Positions 1 to 6,324 of a stretch of 8,245 bases of DNA are shown here, one piece after another. The translations under genes and the position numbers were made by a program. Positions within the stretch are counted from its first letter, which is position 1, and the number at the start of each line of letters is the position of its first letter. This DNA comes from an uncultured Clostridia bacterium (lineage in GTDB: Bacteria > Bacillota > Clostridia > UBA1381), in contig CAJUEZ010000064.1 of the NCBI GenBank assembly GCA_910585485.1, positions 1 to 8,245 on the forward strand. The letters run 5' to 3'. Under the pieces are notes generated by a model that saw nothing but the letters and a program-made list of their open reading frames with translations, did no database searches and was not told the DNA's origin.

Positions 1-57
1 TTACGTCAGCATATCGCTTGACATAATTCATGTTACAACCATGTTACAGTTGTGTTA

Positions 58-169
58 ATATCCACGTTATCCACGCGTTTATCCACGGTTTTGCTCTGCC
101 TAAAATTCCCAAAAGCCTGTCCTTATCTAAAGTTATCCACGCTTTATACCGCAAACGTGGATAACTTTA
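58..169. repeat. Cluster of five DnaA-box-like 9-mers with a 14-bp inverted repeat
   Basis: TTATCCACG occurs at 67-75, 79-87 and 133-141 on the + strand and at 156-164 on the - strand. A near copy, ATATCCACG, lies at 58-66. The standard DnaA box is TTATCCACA, so the four exact copies share the same single change at the last base. The copies at 133-141 and 156-164 are the core of a perfect 14-bp inverted repeat (128-141 and 156-169) around a 14-nt spacer. Binding by DnaA is inferred from the 9-mer. The role could be an origin, a DnaA-titrating locus or a DnaA-responsive operator. Another factor that recognises the same palindrome is also possible. Confidence 0.6.
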
Positions 170-252
170 TAAACACCAATAGGTTTACATAACCTTTTAT
201 GTCCCCTCAAAATACTATCGCGTTAAAAACATTATATTTTTTTCTAAATTCC

Positions 253-281
253 TTGACAAATACTGCCGATTTTTATAAACT
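253..281 (+). promoter_or_regulatory. Probable sigma-A promoter of glyQS-mscL
   Basis: A perfect -35 box TTGACA lies at 253-258. With a 17-bp spacer the -10 would be TAAACT (276-281), which keeps the three most conserved positions. TATAAA at 274-279 (15-bp spacer) is an alternative. The better-looking TATAAT at 285-290 is 26 bp from the -35 and so does not pair with it. The implied leader is only about 40 nt, too short for a T-box. Confidence 0.55.
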
Positions 282-326
282 ATATATAATGTAATTTATG
301 CTAAACAGAAAGGACGGACTTTTATA

Positions 327-1721
327 ATGATGAAAAATGCAGATAAAACAATGGATAAAATCGTTGCTTTGTGTAAAGGACGCGGATATGTTTATCCCGG
401 CAGCGAGATTTACGGGGGACTTGCCAACACTTGGGATTATGGTCCTTTAGGTGTAGAATTTAAAAATAACGTAAAAAAAGCATGGTGGAAAAAATTTATT
501 CAGGAATCTCCATATAATGTAGGTCTTGACTGCGCTATTTTGATGAACCCCGAGGTTTGGGTCGCGTCCGGACACGTGGGTGGTTTCTCAGACCCATTAA
601 TGGATTGTAAGGAATGTAAATCGCGTCACAGAGCGGACAAGCTTATAGAAGATTTTGCTCATGAAAAAGGCGAGGACATAACCGTTGACGGCTGGTCTAA
701 AGAAAAAATGGTTGAATATATAAACGAAAACAATATTGTCTGCCCGAAATGCGGCAAACACAATTTCACGGATATACGCGAATTTAACCTTATGTTCAAG
801 ACATTCCAGGGTGTTACGGAGGATTCTTCATCAGTTGTTTACCTTCGTCCGGAAACGGCTCAGGGTATTTTCGTAAATTTCAAGAGCGTTCAGAGAACAA
901 GCCGTAAAAAAGTACCGTTTGGTATCGGACAAATCGGTAAATCATTCAGAAACGAAATCACACCCGGTAACTTTACTTTCAGAACGCGCGAGTTTGAGCA
1001 GATGGAGCTTGAATTTTTCTGCGCGCCGGGCACAGACCTTGAATGGCACGCATACTGGAAAAAGTATTGTATGGACTTTCTTTTGAATCTCGGAATAAAA
1101 GAAGAAAACCTTCGTTTCCGTGACCATTCACAAGAGGAATTAGCGTTCTATTCTAACGCGACGGCTGATATAGAATTTGTATTCCCGTTCGGTTGGGGAG
1201 AACTTTGGGGTATTGCCGACAGAACAGATTATGACTTAAAGCAGCACGCGGAGCACAGCGGCGAAAATATGGAGTATATGGACCCTGTTACGAACGAAAA
1301 ATATGTTCCTTATTGTATTGAGCCGTCGCTTGGCGCGGACAGAGTAGCGCTTGCGTTCCTTGTTGAAGCATATGACGAGGAAGAACTTGAAGGCGGCGAC
1401 AGCAGAGTCGTTATGCATCTTCACCCTGCCCTTGCTCCAGTTAAGGCAGCGGTTTTACCGCTTTCAAAGAAGCTTGATGAGGGCGCTACGGCGGTTTATG
1501 AAAAGCTTTCAAAGAAATTCAACTGCGAGTACGATAATGCCGGCTCCATCGGCAAGCGTTACCGCCGTCAGGATGAAATCGGCACACCGTACTGCATAAC
1601 GTTTGATTTTGACTCTTTGGAGGATAATGCCGTTACAATCCGTGACAGAGACACAATGGAACAGCAGAGAATCAAGATTGACGAGTTAGAAGCGTTCCTT
1701 GAAGAGAACATGGCATTCTGA
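327..1721 (+). CDS. glyQS: Glycyl-tRNA synthetase, alpha2 (single-chain) type
   Basis: This 464-residue protein is a class II aminoacyl-tRNA synthetase that charges tRNA-Gly with glycine in the cytoplasm. It is the homodimeric type, not the separate GlyQ/GlyS alpha2beta2 type, and its length is normal for that family. Visible marks are the N-terminal GRGYVYPGSEIYGG segment (18-31), a CxxC pair at C94/C97 and another at C139/C142 that probably bind zinc, and RPETAQG at 174-180. Motif 2 has FRNE at 207-210 followed by RTREFEQMELEFF at 219-231. Motif 3 contains GADR at 336-339. The anticodon-binding domain fills about 366-464, with KRYRRQDEIGTPY at 410-422. A GAAAGGA ribosome binding site at 308-314 precedes two adjacent ATGs (327 and 330). 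The first is used here, but the second is equally possible. mscL follows after 26 nt with no terminator between, so the two are probably cotranscribed. Identification is secure. Confidence 0.97.
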   Translation: MMKNADKTMDKIVALCKGRGYVYPGSEIYGGLANTWDYGPLGVEFKNNVKKAWWKKFIQESPYNVGLDCAILMNPEVWVASGHVGGFSDPLMDCKECKSRHRADKLIEDFAHEKGEDITVDGWSKEKMVEYINENNIVCPKCGKHNFTDIREFNLMFKTFQGVTEDSSSVVYLRPETAQGIFVNFKSVQRTSRKKVPFGIGQIGKSFRNEITPGNFTFRTREFEQMELEFFCAPGTDLEWHAYWKKYCMDFLLNLGIKEENLRFRDHSQEELAFYSNATADIEFVFPFGWGELWGIADRTDYDLKQHAEHSGENMEYMDPVTNEKYVPYCIEPSLGADRVALAFLVEAYDEEELEGGDSRVVMHLHPALAPVKAAVLPLSKKLDEGATAVYEKLSKKFNCEYDNAGSIGKRYRRQDEIGTPYCITFDFDSLEDNAVTIRDRDTMEQQRIKIDELEAFLEENMAF

Positions 1722-1747
1722 TTTGATTTTAAGGGGGTACAAATTAA

Positions 1748-2170
1748 ATGAAGCTGCTAGATGAATTTAAAACATTTGTAATGCGTGGAAATGTTGTTGA
1801 TATGGCTGTCGGTGTTGTTGTCGGCGGAGCTTTTAAAAGCATAATTGATTCACTCGTGCAGGATATTATAATGCCATGTATAAGCATTCTTACCGGCAAG
1901 GTGGATATATCCAAACTCTCGCTTACTATTATTGAAGCTAACGAGGCAGCAGGCGAGAAAGGCTTGACTATTCCCTACGGAAATTTCCTTCAGCAAATTC
2001 TGAATTTTTTGATTATAGCCTTTTCTATTTTTTGCGCTATAAAACTTATCAACACCATTCACGATAAGCTGATTAAAAAACAAGAGGAAGTAATTGAAGA
2101 AGCAGGTCCTTCTCAGGAAGAACTTCTTACAGAAATACGAGATTTGCTGAAAGAAAAAAAAGAAAGCTAA
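1748..2170 (+). CDS. mscL: Large-conductance mechanosensitive channel MscL
   Basis: This 140-residue inner-membrane protein forms a homopentameric pore that opens under membrane tension and releases solutes during hypo-osmotic shock. The family signature is clear: an amphipathic N-terminal helix (MKLLDEFKTFVMRGN), then TM1 from about 15 to 45 with the small-residue pore pattern VVDMAVGVVVGGAF. A periplasmic loop follows (about 50-77), with IPYGNF just before TM2 (about 78-103). The C-terminal charged helix (about 122-138, EELLTEIRDLLKE) matches the cytoplasmic bundle of the family, and the length is typical. AAGGGGG at 1731-1737, 10 nt before the ATG, is a strong ribosome binding site. The gene is second in an apparent glyQS-mscL unit and is followed directly by a terminator. 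The pairing looks like shared transcription rather than shared function. Confidence 0.97.
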   Translation: MKLLDEFKTFVMRGNVVDMAVGVVVGGAFKSIIDSLVQDIIMPCISILTGKVDISKLSLTIIEANEAAGEKGLTIPYGNFLQQILNFLIIAFSIFCAIKLINTIHDKLIKKQEEVIEEAGPSQEELLTEIRDLLKEKKES

Positions 2171-2175
2171 TTTAT

Positions 2176-2207
2176 AAGGCTGCCGTGTTTTATACGGCAG
2201 CCTTTTT
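2176..2207 (+). terminator. Intrinsic terminator after mscL
   Basis: An 11-bp perfect stem (2176-2186 with 2194-2204) closes a 7-nt loop and runs into a T-tract ending at 2207, six bases after the mscL stop. It lies between convergent genes. On the - strand, read past the radical SAM gene, the same hairpin is followed only by TTATAAATT, so it is a weaker terminator in that direction. Confidence 0.93.
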
Positions 2208-2238
2208 GATTTGTATAACATTACGAATCCCTGTTTAG

Positions 2239-3177
2239 TCACTCTTCATATTTTGCTCCCTGATATGTGTCACGTCTTATCATAAGCTTATCAATCTCAT
2301 TAAGCACAACAAACTTCTTCAAACTCCATATCGGTCCTATAAGCGTGTCACGTCCGCCGTCACCGGTAAGACGCTGTATAATCGTTTCAGGCGGAAAAAC
2401 TTCAAGCTGATTAACTATAGTCTCAACATATTCCTCTCTTGTCATAAGTTCAAATTCGCCGTTACGATACATCTCAGCGAGACGCGTACCTTTAAGCACA
2501 TGCAGAAGATGCAGTTTTACACAATGCGGTCTGAGTTTTGCGACAGCGCGCGCGCTTTTCAGCATCATTTCCCTGTCCTCGCCCGGAAGACCGTTTATAA
2601 GATGAACACATACGTTTATCCCTCTCGCTTTTAATTTATTATATCCGTCCAAAAATTCCGCGTATGTATGGCATCTGTTGATTCTCTCACCCGTCTCGTC
2701 AAAAATTGTCTGCAATCCCAACTCGACTATCAGATATGTACGTCTGCTAATCTCCGATAAATATTCAAGAACATCATCTTCAAGACAATCGGCGCGCGTC
2801 GCGATACTTATTCCCACAACGTTATCCTGCGCCAAAACACCTTCAAACCTTTCCCTAAGCACCTTCACCGGGGCATATGTGTTGGTATGCGCCTGAAAAT
2901 AGGGAATGTATTTCGCGCTGCTCCATTTCCTGTGCATACGCTCCTTAATCTCTTCAAACTGCGACAGGATATTATGCGAAGGATCACCCGCGAAATCACC
3001 GCTTCCGCCCGAACAGTACACACATCCTCCTATGCCTTTTGTTCCGTCAATATTAGGGCACGTAAAACCACCGTTTAACGCGACTTTAAACACTTTACAT
3101 CCGAATTTCTTCTGCAAATGATAATTCCATGTATGGTATCTTTTATTATCATTTGAAAATTGAAATTTATTTTCCAT
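2239..3177 (-). CDS. YhcC-like (TIGR01212-type) radical SAM protein
   Basis: This 312-residue cytoplasmic protein is predicted to bind a [4Fe-4S] cluster and S-adenosylmethionine. It matches the family of E. coli YhcC, whose reaction is not firmly established as far as I know. The cluster-binding cysteines are C40, C52 and C55 in a CX11CX2C arrangement (FTCPNIDGTKGIGGCVYC), the spacing typical of this family rather than the usual CX3CX2C. Other family-like segments are ATRADCLEDDVLEYL (126-140), VELGLQT (151-157), HLINGLPGED (192-201), KLHLLHVLKGTRL (221-233) and a C-terminal RLTGDGGRD...IGPIWSLKK (269-288). An AGGAAAGGG ribosome binding site lies at 3201-3193 on the - strand before the ATG at 3177. 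A hairpin at 3222-3252 sits just upstream, so the gene probably has its own promoter near 3180-3220, though I could not define clear boxes. It converges on mscL. Confidence 0.9.
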   Translation of the reverse strand: MENKFQFSNDNKRYHTWNYHLQKKFGCKVFKVALNGGFTCPNIDGTKGIGGCVYCSGGSGDFAGDPSHNILSQFEEIKERMHRKWSSAKYIPYFQAHTNTYAPVKVLRERFEGVLAQDNVVGISIATRADCLEDDVLEYLSEISRRTYLIVELGLQTIFDETGERINRCHTYAEFLDGYNKLKARGINVCVHLINGLPGEDREMMLKSARAVAKLRPHCVKLHLLHVLKGTRLAEMYRNGEFELMTREEYVETIVNQLEVFPPETIIQRLTGDGGRDTLIGPIWSLKKFVVLNEIDKLMIRRDTYQGAKYEE

Positions 3178-3221
3178 AATTTTTATTAATCACCCTTTCC
3201 TATGTATATCCGAATATATGT

Positions 3222-3252
3222 AAAAAGCAGGTATGGAAAAAACCTGCTTTTT
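3222..3252 (-). terminator. Intrinsic terminator after the DUF1540-type gene, symmetric
   Basis: AAAAAGCAGGT (3222-3232) pairs perfectly with ACCTGCTTTTT (3242-3252) around a 9-nt loop. Read on the - strand it follows the small Cys-rich gene and ends in a run of five T then A, so it should stop transcripts from that gene and from the upstream clp gene. The stem is flanked by T on both strands, so it could act in both directions. Confidence 0.88.
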
Positions 3253-3277
3253 ATTGGGTTCTGAAATTTTAAAATGA

Positions 3278-3454
3278 TTAATTCTTTAACTGGAAAGAAT
3301 TACAGTCTGTGCACTCTACCATTGTAGGGTTTGACTCGTGTGTACCAACTTGAATAGCTGATAGTGAGCAATAATCTGCTGTATCACAATGATTCTTACA
3401 CTGTGTTACAGTACATTTAATGCTCTTGTTTACATTGCTGCAATCACATGCCAT
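3278..3454 (-). CDS. Small cysteine-rich DUF1540-type protein
   Basis: This is a 58-codon gene, easily missed because of its size. It has a perfect GGAGG ribosome binding site (3468-3464) nine bases before the ATG and ends in TAA just ahead of a terminator. The product begins MACDCSNVNKSIKCTVTQCK and carries eight cysteines (C3, C5, C14, C19, C23, C29, C48, C51) and two histidines, with IQVGTHESNPTMVECTDC near the end. This matches my recollection of the DUF1540 family common in Clostridia and Bacilli, which usually has this Cys pattern around an IxVG segment. Function is unknown; the residues suggest metal or cluster binding, or a disulfide-knit fold. There is no signal peptide, so it is probably cytoplasmic. 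It lies 91 nt downstream of the ClpE-like gene on the same strand, with no obvious terminator between. Confidence 0.88.
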   Translation of the reverse strand: MACDCSNVNKSIKCTVTQCKNHCDTADYCSLSAIQVGTHESNPTMVECTDCNSFQLKN

Positions 3455-3545
3455 GATATTTTACCTCCGTCGCAATATATTTTACCTTTAATCGGTATAT
3501 ACATATTATTTGTAGCTGAAAGCAAAATATCACAGGAAAATTTTG

Positions 3546-5882
3546 TTATTGCTCAATAAGATTCTGAGCCGCTGACACTGTTATTTCGTCGCCGTTTCTG
3601 TCCGCCGTTATAACACAGCCTTCCGTAATCTGTCCTGTAAGGGAAAGACACGAAAGTTTATCTTCAAGCAGCTTTTGTATTGCCCTCTTTAAAGGTCTTG
3701 CGCCGTATTTTTTATCGTAACCTTTTTCCAGTATCAATTCTTTCGCATTATCCGTAACAACCAGTTCCGCGTTCTTCTCCGCAATCTTTGTCACAATATC
3801 CTTCAGCAGCAAGTCTATAATCATGCGCAGATTATCTTTTGTAAGAGGCTTAAATGTTACTATCTCGTCTATGCGATTAAGAAATTCAGGCTTAAAGAAC
3901 TGCTTTAAACTCTTATCCACATTGTCTTCCATTTTAATCTCTTCGTTTGAGTTGAATCCCGCGGCAGCCGATTTAAATTCCGAACCGGCATTTGTTGTCA
4001 TAATTATAATTGTATTTTCAAAATTAACTATTTTTCCGTGACTGTCGGCAATTCTGCCGTCGTCCAAAATTTGCAGAAACAGGTTAAACACTTCAGGATG
4101 AGCCTTTTCAATCTCATCAAGCAGTATCACGGAATATGGTTTTCTTCTAACCTTTTCCGTGAGTTGACCAGCATCATCATATCCAACATATCCCGGAGGC
4201 GAGCCTATCAGCTTTGAAACGGAATGTTTTTCCATATATTCGGACATGTCAATCCTTATAAGCGCCTCCTCGTTGTCAAACATAACCTCGGATATCGTTT
4301 TCACAAGTTCTGTTTTTCCAACACCTGTCGGCCCCGCAAATATAAATGATACAGGTCTTTTTCTCGTTGTTATATCCGCTCTTCCGCGTCTTATCGCGCG
4401 CGCCACAGCGCCCACCGCGTCCTCCTGACCTATTACTCGCTCATGAATACGTTTTTCCAAATTAAGAAGTTTTTCAGCTTCGTTTTCTGTCAGACGGTGC
4501 ACGGGGATTTTTGTCCACCCCTCTATTACAGCCGCAATATCATCAAAAGTTATTTCAGCTTTTGCGGCTTCCGCTTTCGCCTTTTCAATGTCCCGCTCTA
4601 TTTGTAATTTTTCAACTTTTAAATTAGCTATTTTTTCAAAATCACCCGCTTCGGTAGCGGTGTTCATATCAGACTCTATAACTCCGAGTCTGTCAGACAG
4701 GAACTTAACATCGTAAAGAGCCTTATTTTTAAGATTAACTCTTGAACCCGCCTCGTCTATAACGTCAATCGCTTTGTCCGGCAAAAAACGGTCTGTTATA
4801 TATCTCTCAGACATTCTTACAGACTGCTCTATAACATCGTCTGAAATTTTTACACTATGATAAATTTCGTAATAATCCTTTATTCCGCTGAGAATCTCAA
4901 TACTTTCCTCCACCGAAGGCTCATCTATAAGCACCGGCTGAAAACGCCTTTCAAGCGCGCTGTCCTTTTCAATATGCTTTCTGTACTCAGTAAGAGTAGT
5001 CGCTCCGATTATTTGTATTTCTCCGCGCGCGAGAGCAGGCTTTAATATGTTAGCGGCGCTCATCGCTCCCTCGGCATCTCCCGCCGCTACAATGTTGTGT
5101 ATCTCGTCAATAACGAGTATAACGTTTCCTCTTTCCGCAGCCTCGTTCAAAAGATTCTTCAATCTCGCCTCAAACTGACCCCTAAACTGCGTTCCCGCAA
5201 CAAGAGCTGTAAAATCAATAAGATAAATCTGATACCCGAAAAGCTTCGGCGGAACATTCTTTTCAAAAATCCTGCACGCTAACCCCTCAGCAACAGCTGT
5301 CTTACCCACACCCGGTTCTCCGAGAAGAACAGGGTTATTTTTTGAACGTCTGTTCAAAATCTGAATAACGCGCTCTATTTCCGCTTGTCTGTTGACAACT
5401 CTGTCAACTTTCCCCATAGCCGCTTTTTCGGTAAGATTTGTACCGTATGTGTCAAGCATCGTTTTTTTCTGCTTCTTTTTCGATTGTTTTTTTTCTTTTG
5501 TAGAATTTCCGCCGTCTCCTTCCGAATGACTGCCGGGCATAGGCGCGCTGTTAAAGAAATCCTTAAATATATCCAACGGAGCGGTGGCGGCTCCGCCCTC
5601 ATCGTCTTCACCGCCTGAAATCTGCTCCATCATCTCCATCGAACTTCCGCTCATACCGTCCATATTTTCAAGACTCTCCATAAATTCCGACATCTGACTG
5701 TTCAGATTATCCAATTCATCGTCTGAAACACCGAAATTTTCTATCATTTGATTGAGCGGGGCGATTCCCAATTCCTTTGCACAAGCGAGACAAAGTCCCT
5801 CGCTGCTGGTTTTATCGCCCTCCATTTTAGTAATGTAAAAAACCGCGGGGTTCTTCTTACATTTTGAACATAAATTCATCAT
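3546..5882 (-). CDS. clpE: ClpE-like Hsp100 ATPase with N-terminal zinc finger
   Basis: This 778-residue cytoplasmic AAA+ unfoldase probably feeds substrates to ClpP. An N-terminal ClpE/McsA-type zinc finger has C5, C8, C31 and C34. A long low-complexity linker follows (about 55-145), acidic then very lysine-rich (129-140). D1 has Walker A GEPGVGKT (188-195), pore loop QFRG (232-235), Walker B VILVIDE (254-260) and an arginine-finger region ALERRF (309-314). A coiled UVR-like middle segment spans about 390-440. D2 has Walker A GPTGVGKT (517-524), pore loop GYVGY (564-568), Walker B VILLDE (585-590) and sensor 2 GARP (727-730). AGF at 641-643 sits where ClpP-binding loops carry VGF or IGF. The frame stays open to an ATG at 5954, but that ATG lies upstream of the promoter -10 (5945-5940). 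GAAAGGA (5894-5888) supports the tandem ATGs at 5882 and 5879. ClpC-type annotation is the alternative, but a ClpC-type N domain is absent. Confidence 0.92.
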   Translation of the reverse strand: MMNLCSKCKKNPAVFYITKMEGDKTSSEGLCLACAKELGIAPLNQMIENFGVSDDELDNLNSQMSEFMESLENMDGMSGSSMEMMEQISGGEDDEGGAATAPLDIFKDFFNSAPMPGSHSEGDGGNSTKEKKQSKKKQKKTMLDTYGTNLTEKAAMGKVDRVVNRQAEIERVIQILNRRSKNNPVLLGEPGVGKTAVAEGLACRIFEKNVPPKLFGYQIYLIDFTALVAGTQFRGQFEARLKNLLNEAAERGNVILVIDEIHNIVAAGDAEGAMSAANILKPALARGEIQIIGATTLTEYRKHIEKDSALERRFQPVLIDEPSVEESIEILSGIKDYYEIYHSVKISDDVIEQSVRMSERYITDRFLPDKAIDVIDEAGSRVNLKNKALYDVKFLSDRLGVIESDMNTATEAGDFEKIANLKVEKLQIERDIEKAKAEAAKAEITFDDIAAVIEGWTKIPVHRLTENEAEKLLNLEKRIHERVIGQEDAVGAVARAIRRGRADITTRKRPVSFIFAGPTGVGKTELVKTISEVMFDNEEALIRIDMSEYMEKHSVSKLIGSPPGYVGYDDAGQLTEKVRRKPYSVILLDEIEKAHPEVFNLFLQILDDGRIADSHGKIVNFENTIIIMTTNAGSEFKSAAAGFNSNEEIKMEDNVDKSLKQFFKPEFLNRIDEIVTFKPLTKDNLRMIIDLLLKDIVTKIAEKNAELVVTDNAKELILEKGYDKKYGARPLKRAIQKLLEDKLSCLSLTGQITEGCVITADRNGDEITVSAAQNLIEQ

Positions 5883-5933
5883 CGTTTTCCTTTCTTTATA
5901 TATAAACAAAAGTCCTGCTTCTGCAAATGTCGT

Positions 5934-5972
5934 GGGGTTATTATACCATATCATATCAAATTTTAAAACCCC
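5934..5972. repeat. Spaced inverted repeat bracketing the clp promoter
   Basis: GGGGTT at 5934-5939 and AACCCC at 5967-5972 are inverted copies separated by 27 bp, followed on the + strand by six T. They flank the -10 and the whole spacer of the clp promoter. The span could be an operator. A six-bp stem with a 27-nt loop is a poor terminator, and chance is a real possibility. Confidence 0.3.
5940..5948 (-). promoter_or_regulatory. Extended -10 promoter of the ClpE-like gene
   Basis: On the - strand TGGTATAAT (5948-5940) is a perfect extended -10 element. The -35 region is poor (TTTTAA at 17 bp), as often seen when TGn is present. The predicted transcript starts near 5933 and has a leader of about 50 nt. 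No CIRCE (HrcA) element and no CtsR heptad repeat (GGTCAAA) is visible around it. Confidence 0.7.
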
Positions 5973-5984
5973 TTTTTTATTATA

Positions 5985-6014
5985 TTTACAAATATTTCAT
6001 TTTTTACATAAAAT
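5985..6014 (+). promoter_or_regulatory. Probable promoter of the small membrane-protein gene
   Basis: TTTACA (5985-5990) and TAAAAT (6009-6014) are separated by 18 bp. The predicted start is near 6021. This excludes the in-frame ATG at 6017 as the translation start and favours the ATG at 6086. It is divergent from the clp promoter. Confidence 0.5.
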
Positions 6015-6085
6015 AAATGGAATATTGTGTAAAAACAGACATATATTTGTTATGGAGGGAAACAAAATACAAAAGGATAAATATT

Positions 6086-6241
6086 ATGACGACACAATAT
6101 ACAAAAAATAACAAGTACATGGCAGTCTGCAATTACAGGCGCCGCGAAAAGAAATACAGATTAAAAGGCAGGCTTATTACCTTTTTTTCTCTGCTATCTA
6201 TTATATGCACATGTATATATATTATAATTTCTTCAACGTGA
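6086..6241 (+). CDS. Small single-span membrane protein, unknown function
   Basis: I do not recognise this 51-residue protein. It has a polar start (MTTQYTKNNKYMAVCNY), a very basic stretch RRREKKYRLKGR (18-29) and one hydrophobic segment ITFFSLLSIICTCIYIII (31-48) ending at the C-terminus, so it probably has its N-terminus inside the cell and a single membrane span. An AAAAGGA ribosome binding site (6071-6077) lies eight bases before the ATG at 6086. The frame is open back to an ATG at 6017 (74 residues), but that ATG has no ribosome binding site and falls upstream of the predicted transcript start. The basic-then-hydrophobic layout resembles the N-terminus of YneA-like division suppressors, but no LysM domain follows, so that is only a resemblance. 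No terminator follows. Confidence 0.6.
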   Translation: MTTQYTKNNKYMAVCNYRRREKKYRLKGRLITFFSLLSIICTCIYIIISST

Positions 6242-6289
6242 TTGACAAAAAAATATCAAATAATATCGCCAAAAAATATTAAAGTTGTA

Positions 6290-6318
6290 TTGACTTAACA
6301 GAAAATTTGTGATATTAT
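6290..6318 (+). promoter_or_regulatory. Strong extended -10 promoter of the glycosyltransferase unit
   Basis: TTGACT (6290-6295), a 17-bp spacer and TATTAT (6313-6318) form a near-consensus sigma-A promoter, with TGA directly before the -10 as an extended element. Transcription should start near 6325. The -10 is embedded in a 13-bp perfect palindrome, TGATATTATATCA (6310-6322), which may be an operator. Confidence 0.8.
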
Positions 6319-6324
6319 ATCATA

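Larger units (their letters stand above)
1..326. other. Non-coding region with DnaA-box-like cluster and promoter upstream of glyQS
   Basis: No convincing coding frame is seen in this stretch. It holds a tandem TGTTACA pair (31-37 and 42-48) and then five copies of a 9-mer close to the DnaA box, described separately. An AT-rich stretch (about 226-300) contains the glyQS promoter. There is a small AGGTT/AACCT inverted repeat at 181-195, too weak to call a terminator. The gene to the left is outside the window, so it is unknown whether this region also serves a divergent or upstream gene. Confidence 0.75.

Noticed and set aside
181..199. AGGTT/AACCT inverted repeat followed by TTTAT as a terminator for an upstream gene
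   Set aside because: The stem is only five AT-leaning pairs with a poor T run, and no upstream gene is visible in the window.
285..290. TATAAT as the -10 box of the glyQS promoter
   Set aside because: It lies 26 bp from the TTGACA at 253-258, and there is no acceptable -35 at 17 bp (ACTGCC).
250..326. T-box riboswitch expected before an aminoacyl-tRNA synthetase gene
   Set aside because: The predicted leader is about 40 nt, and I see no T-box-like GGTGG-containing sequence or antiterminator/terminator pair.
1850..2242. 130-codon open frame on the - strand opposite mscL
   Set aside because: It overlaps MscL, whose family match is unambiguous, and its translation is a low-complexity shadow spanning the terminator hairpin.
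5883..5954. Upstream extension of the ClpE-like protein to an ATG at 5954
   Set aside because: The extension would start upstream of the predicted -10 box, has no ribosome binding site, and puts 24 unrelated residues before the zinc finger.
6242..6266. TTGACA at 6242-6247 as an additional promoter
   Set aside because: At 16-18 bp spacing the -10 positions read as GC-containing non-consensus sequence; the TAATAT at 13 bp is too close.
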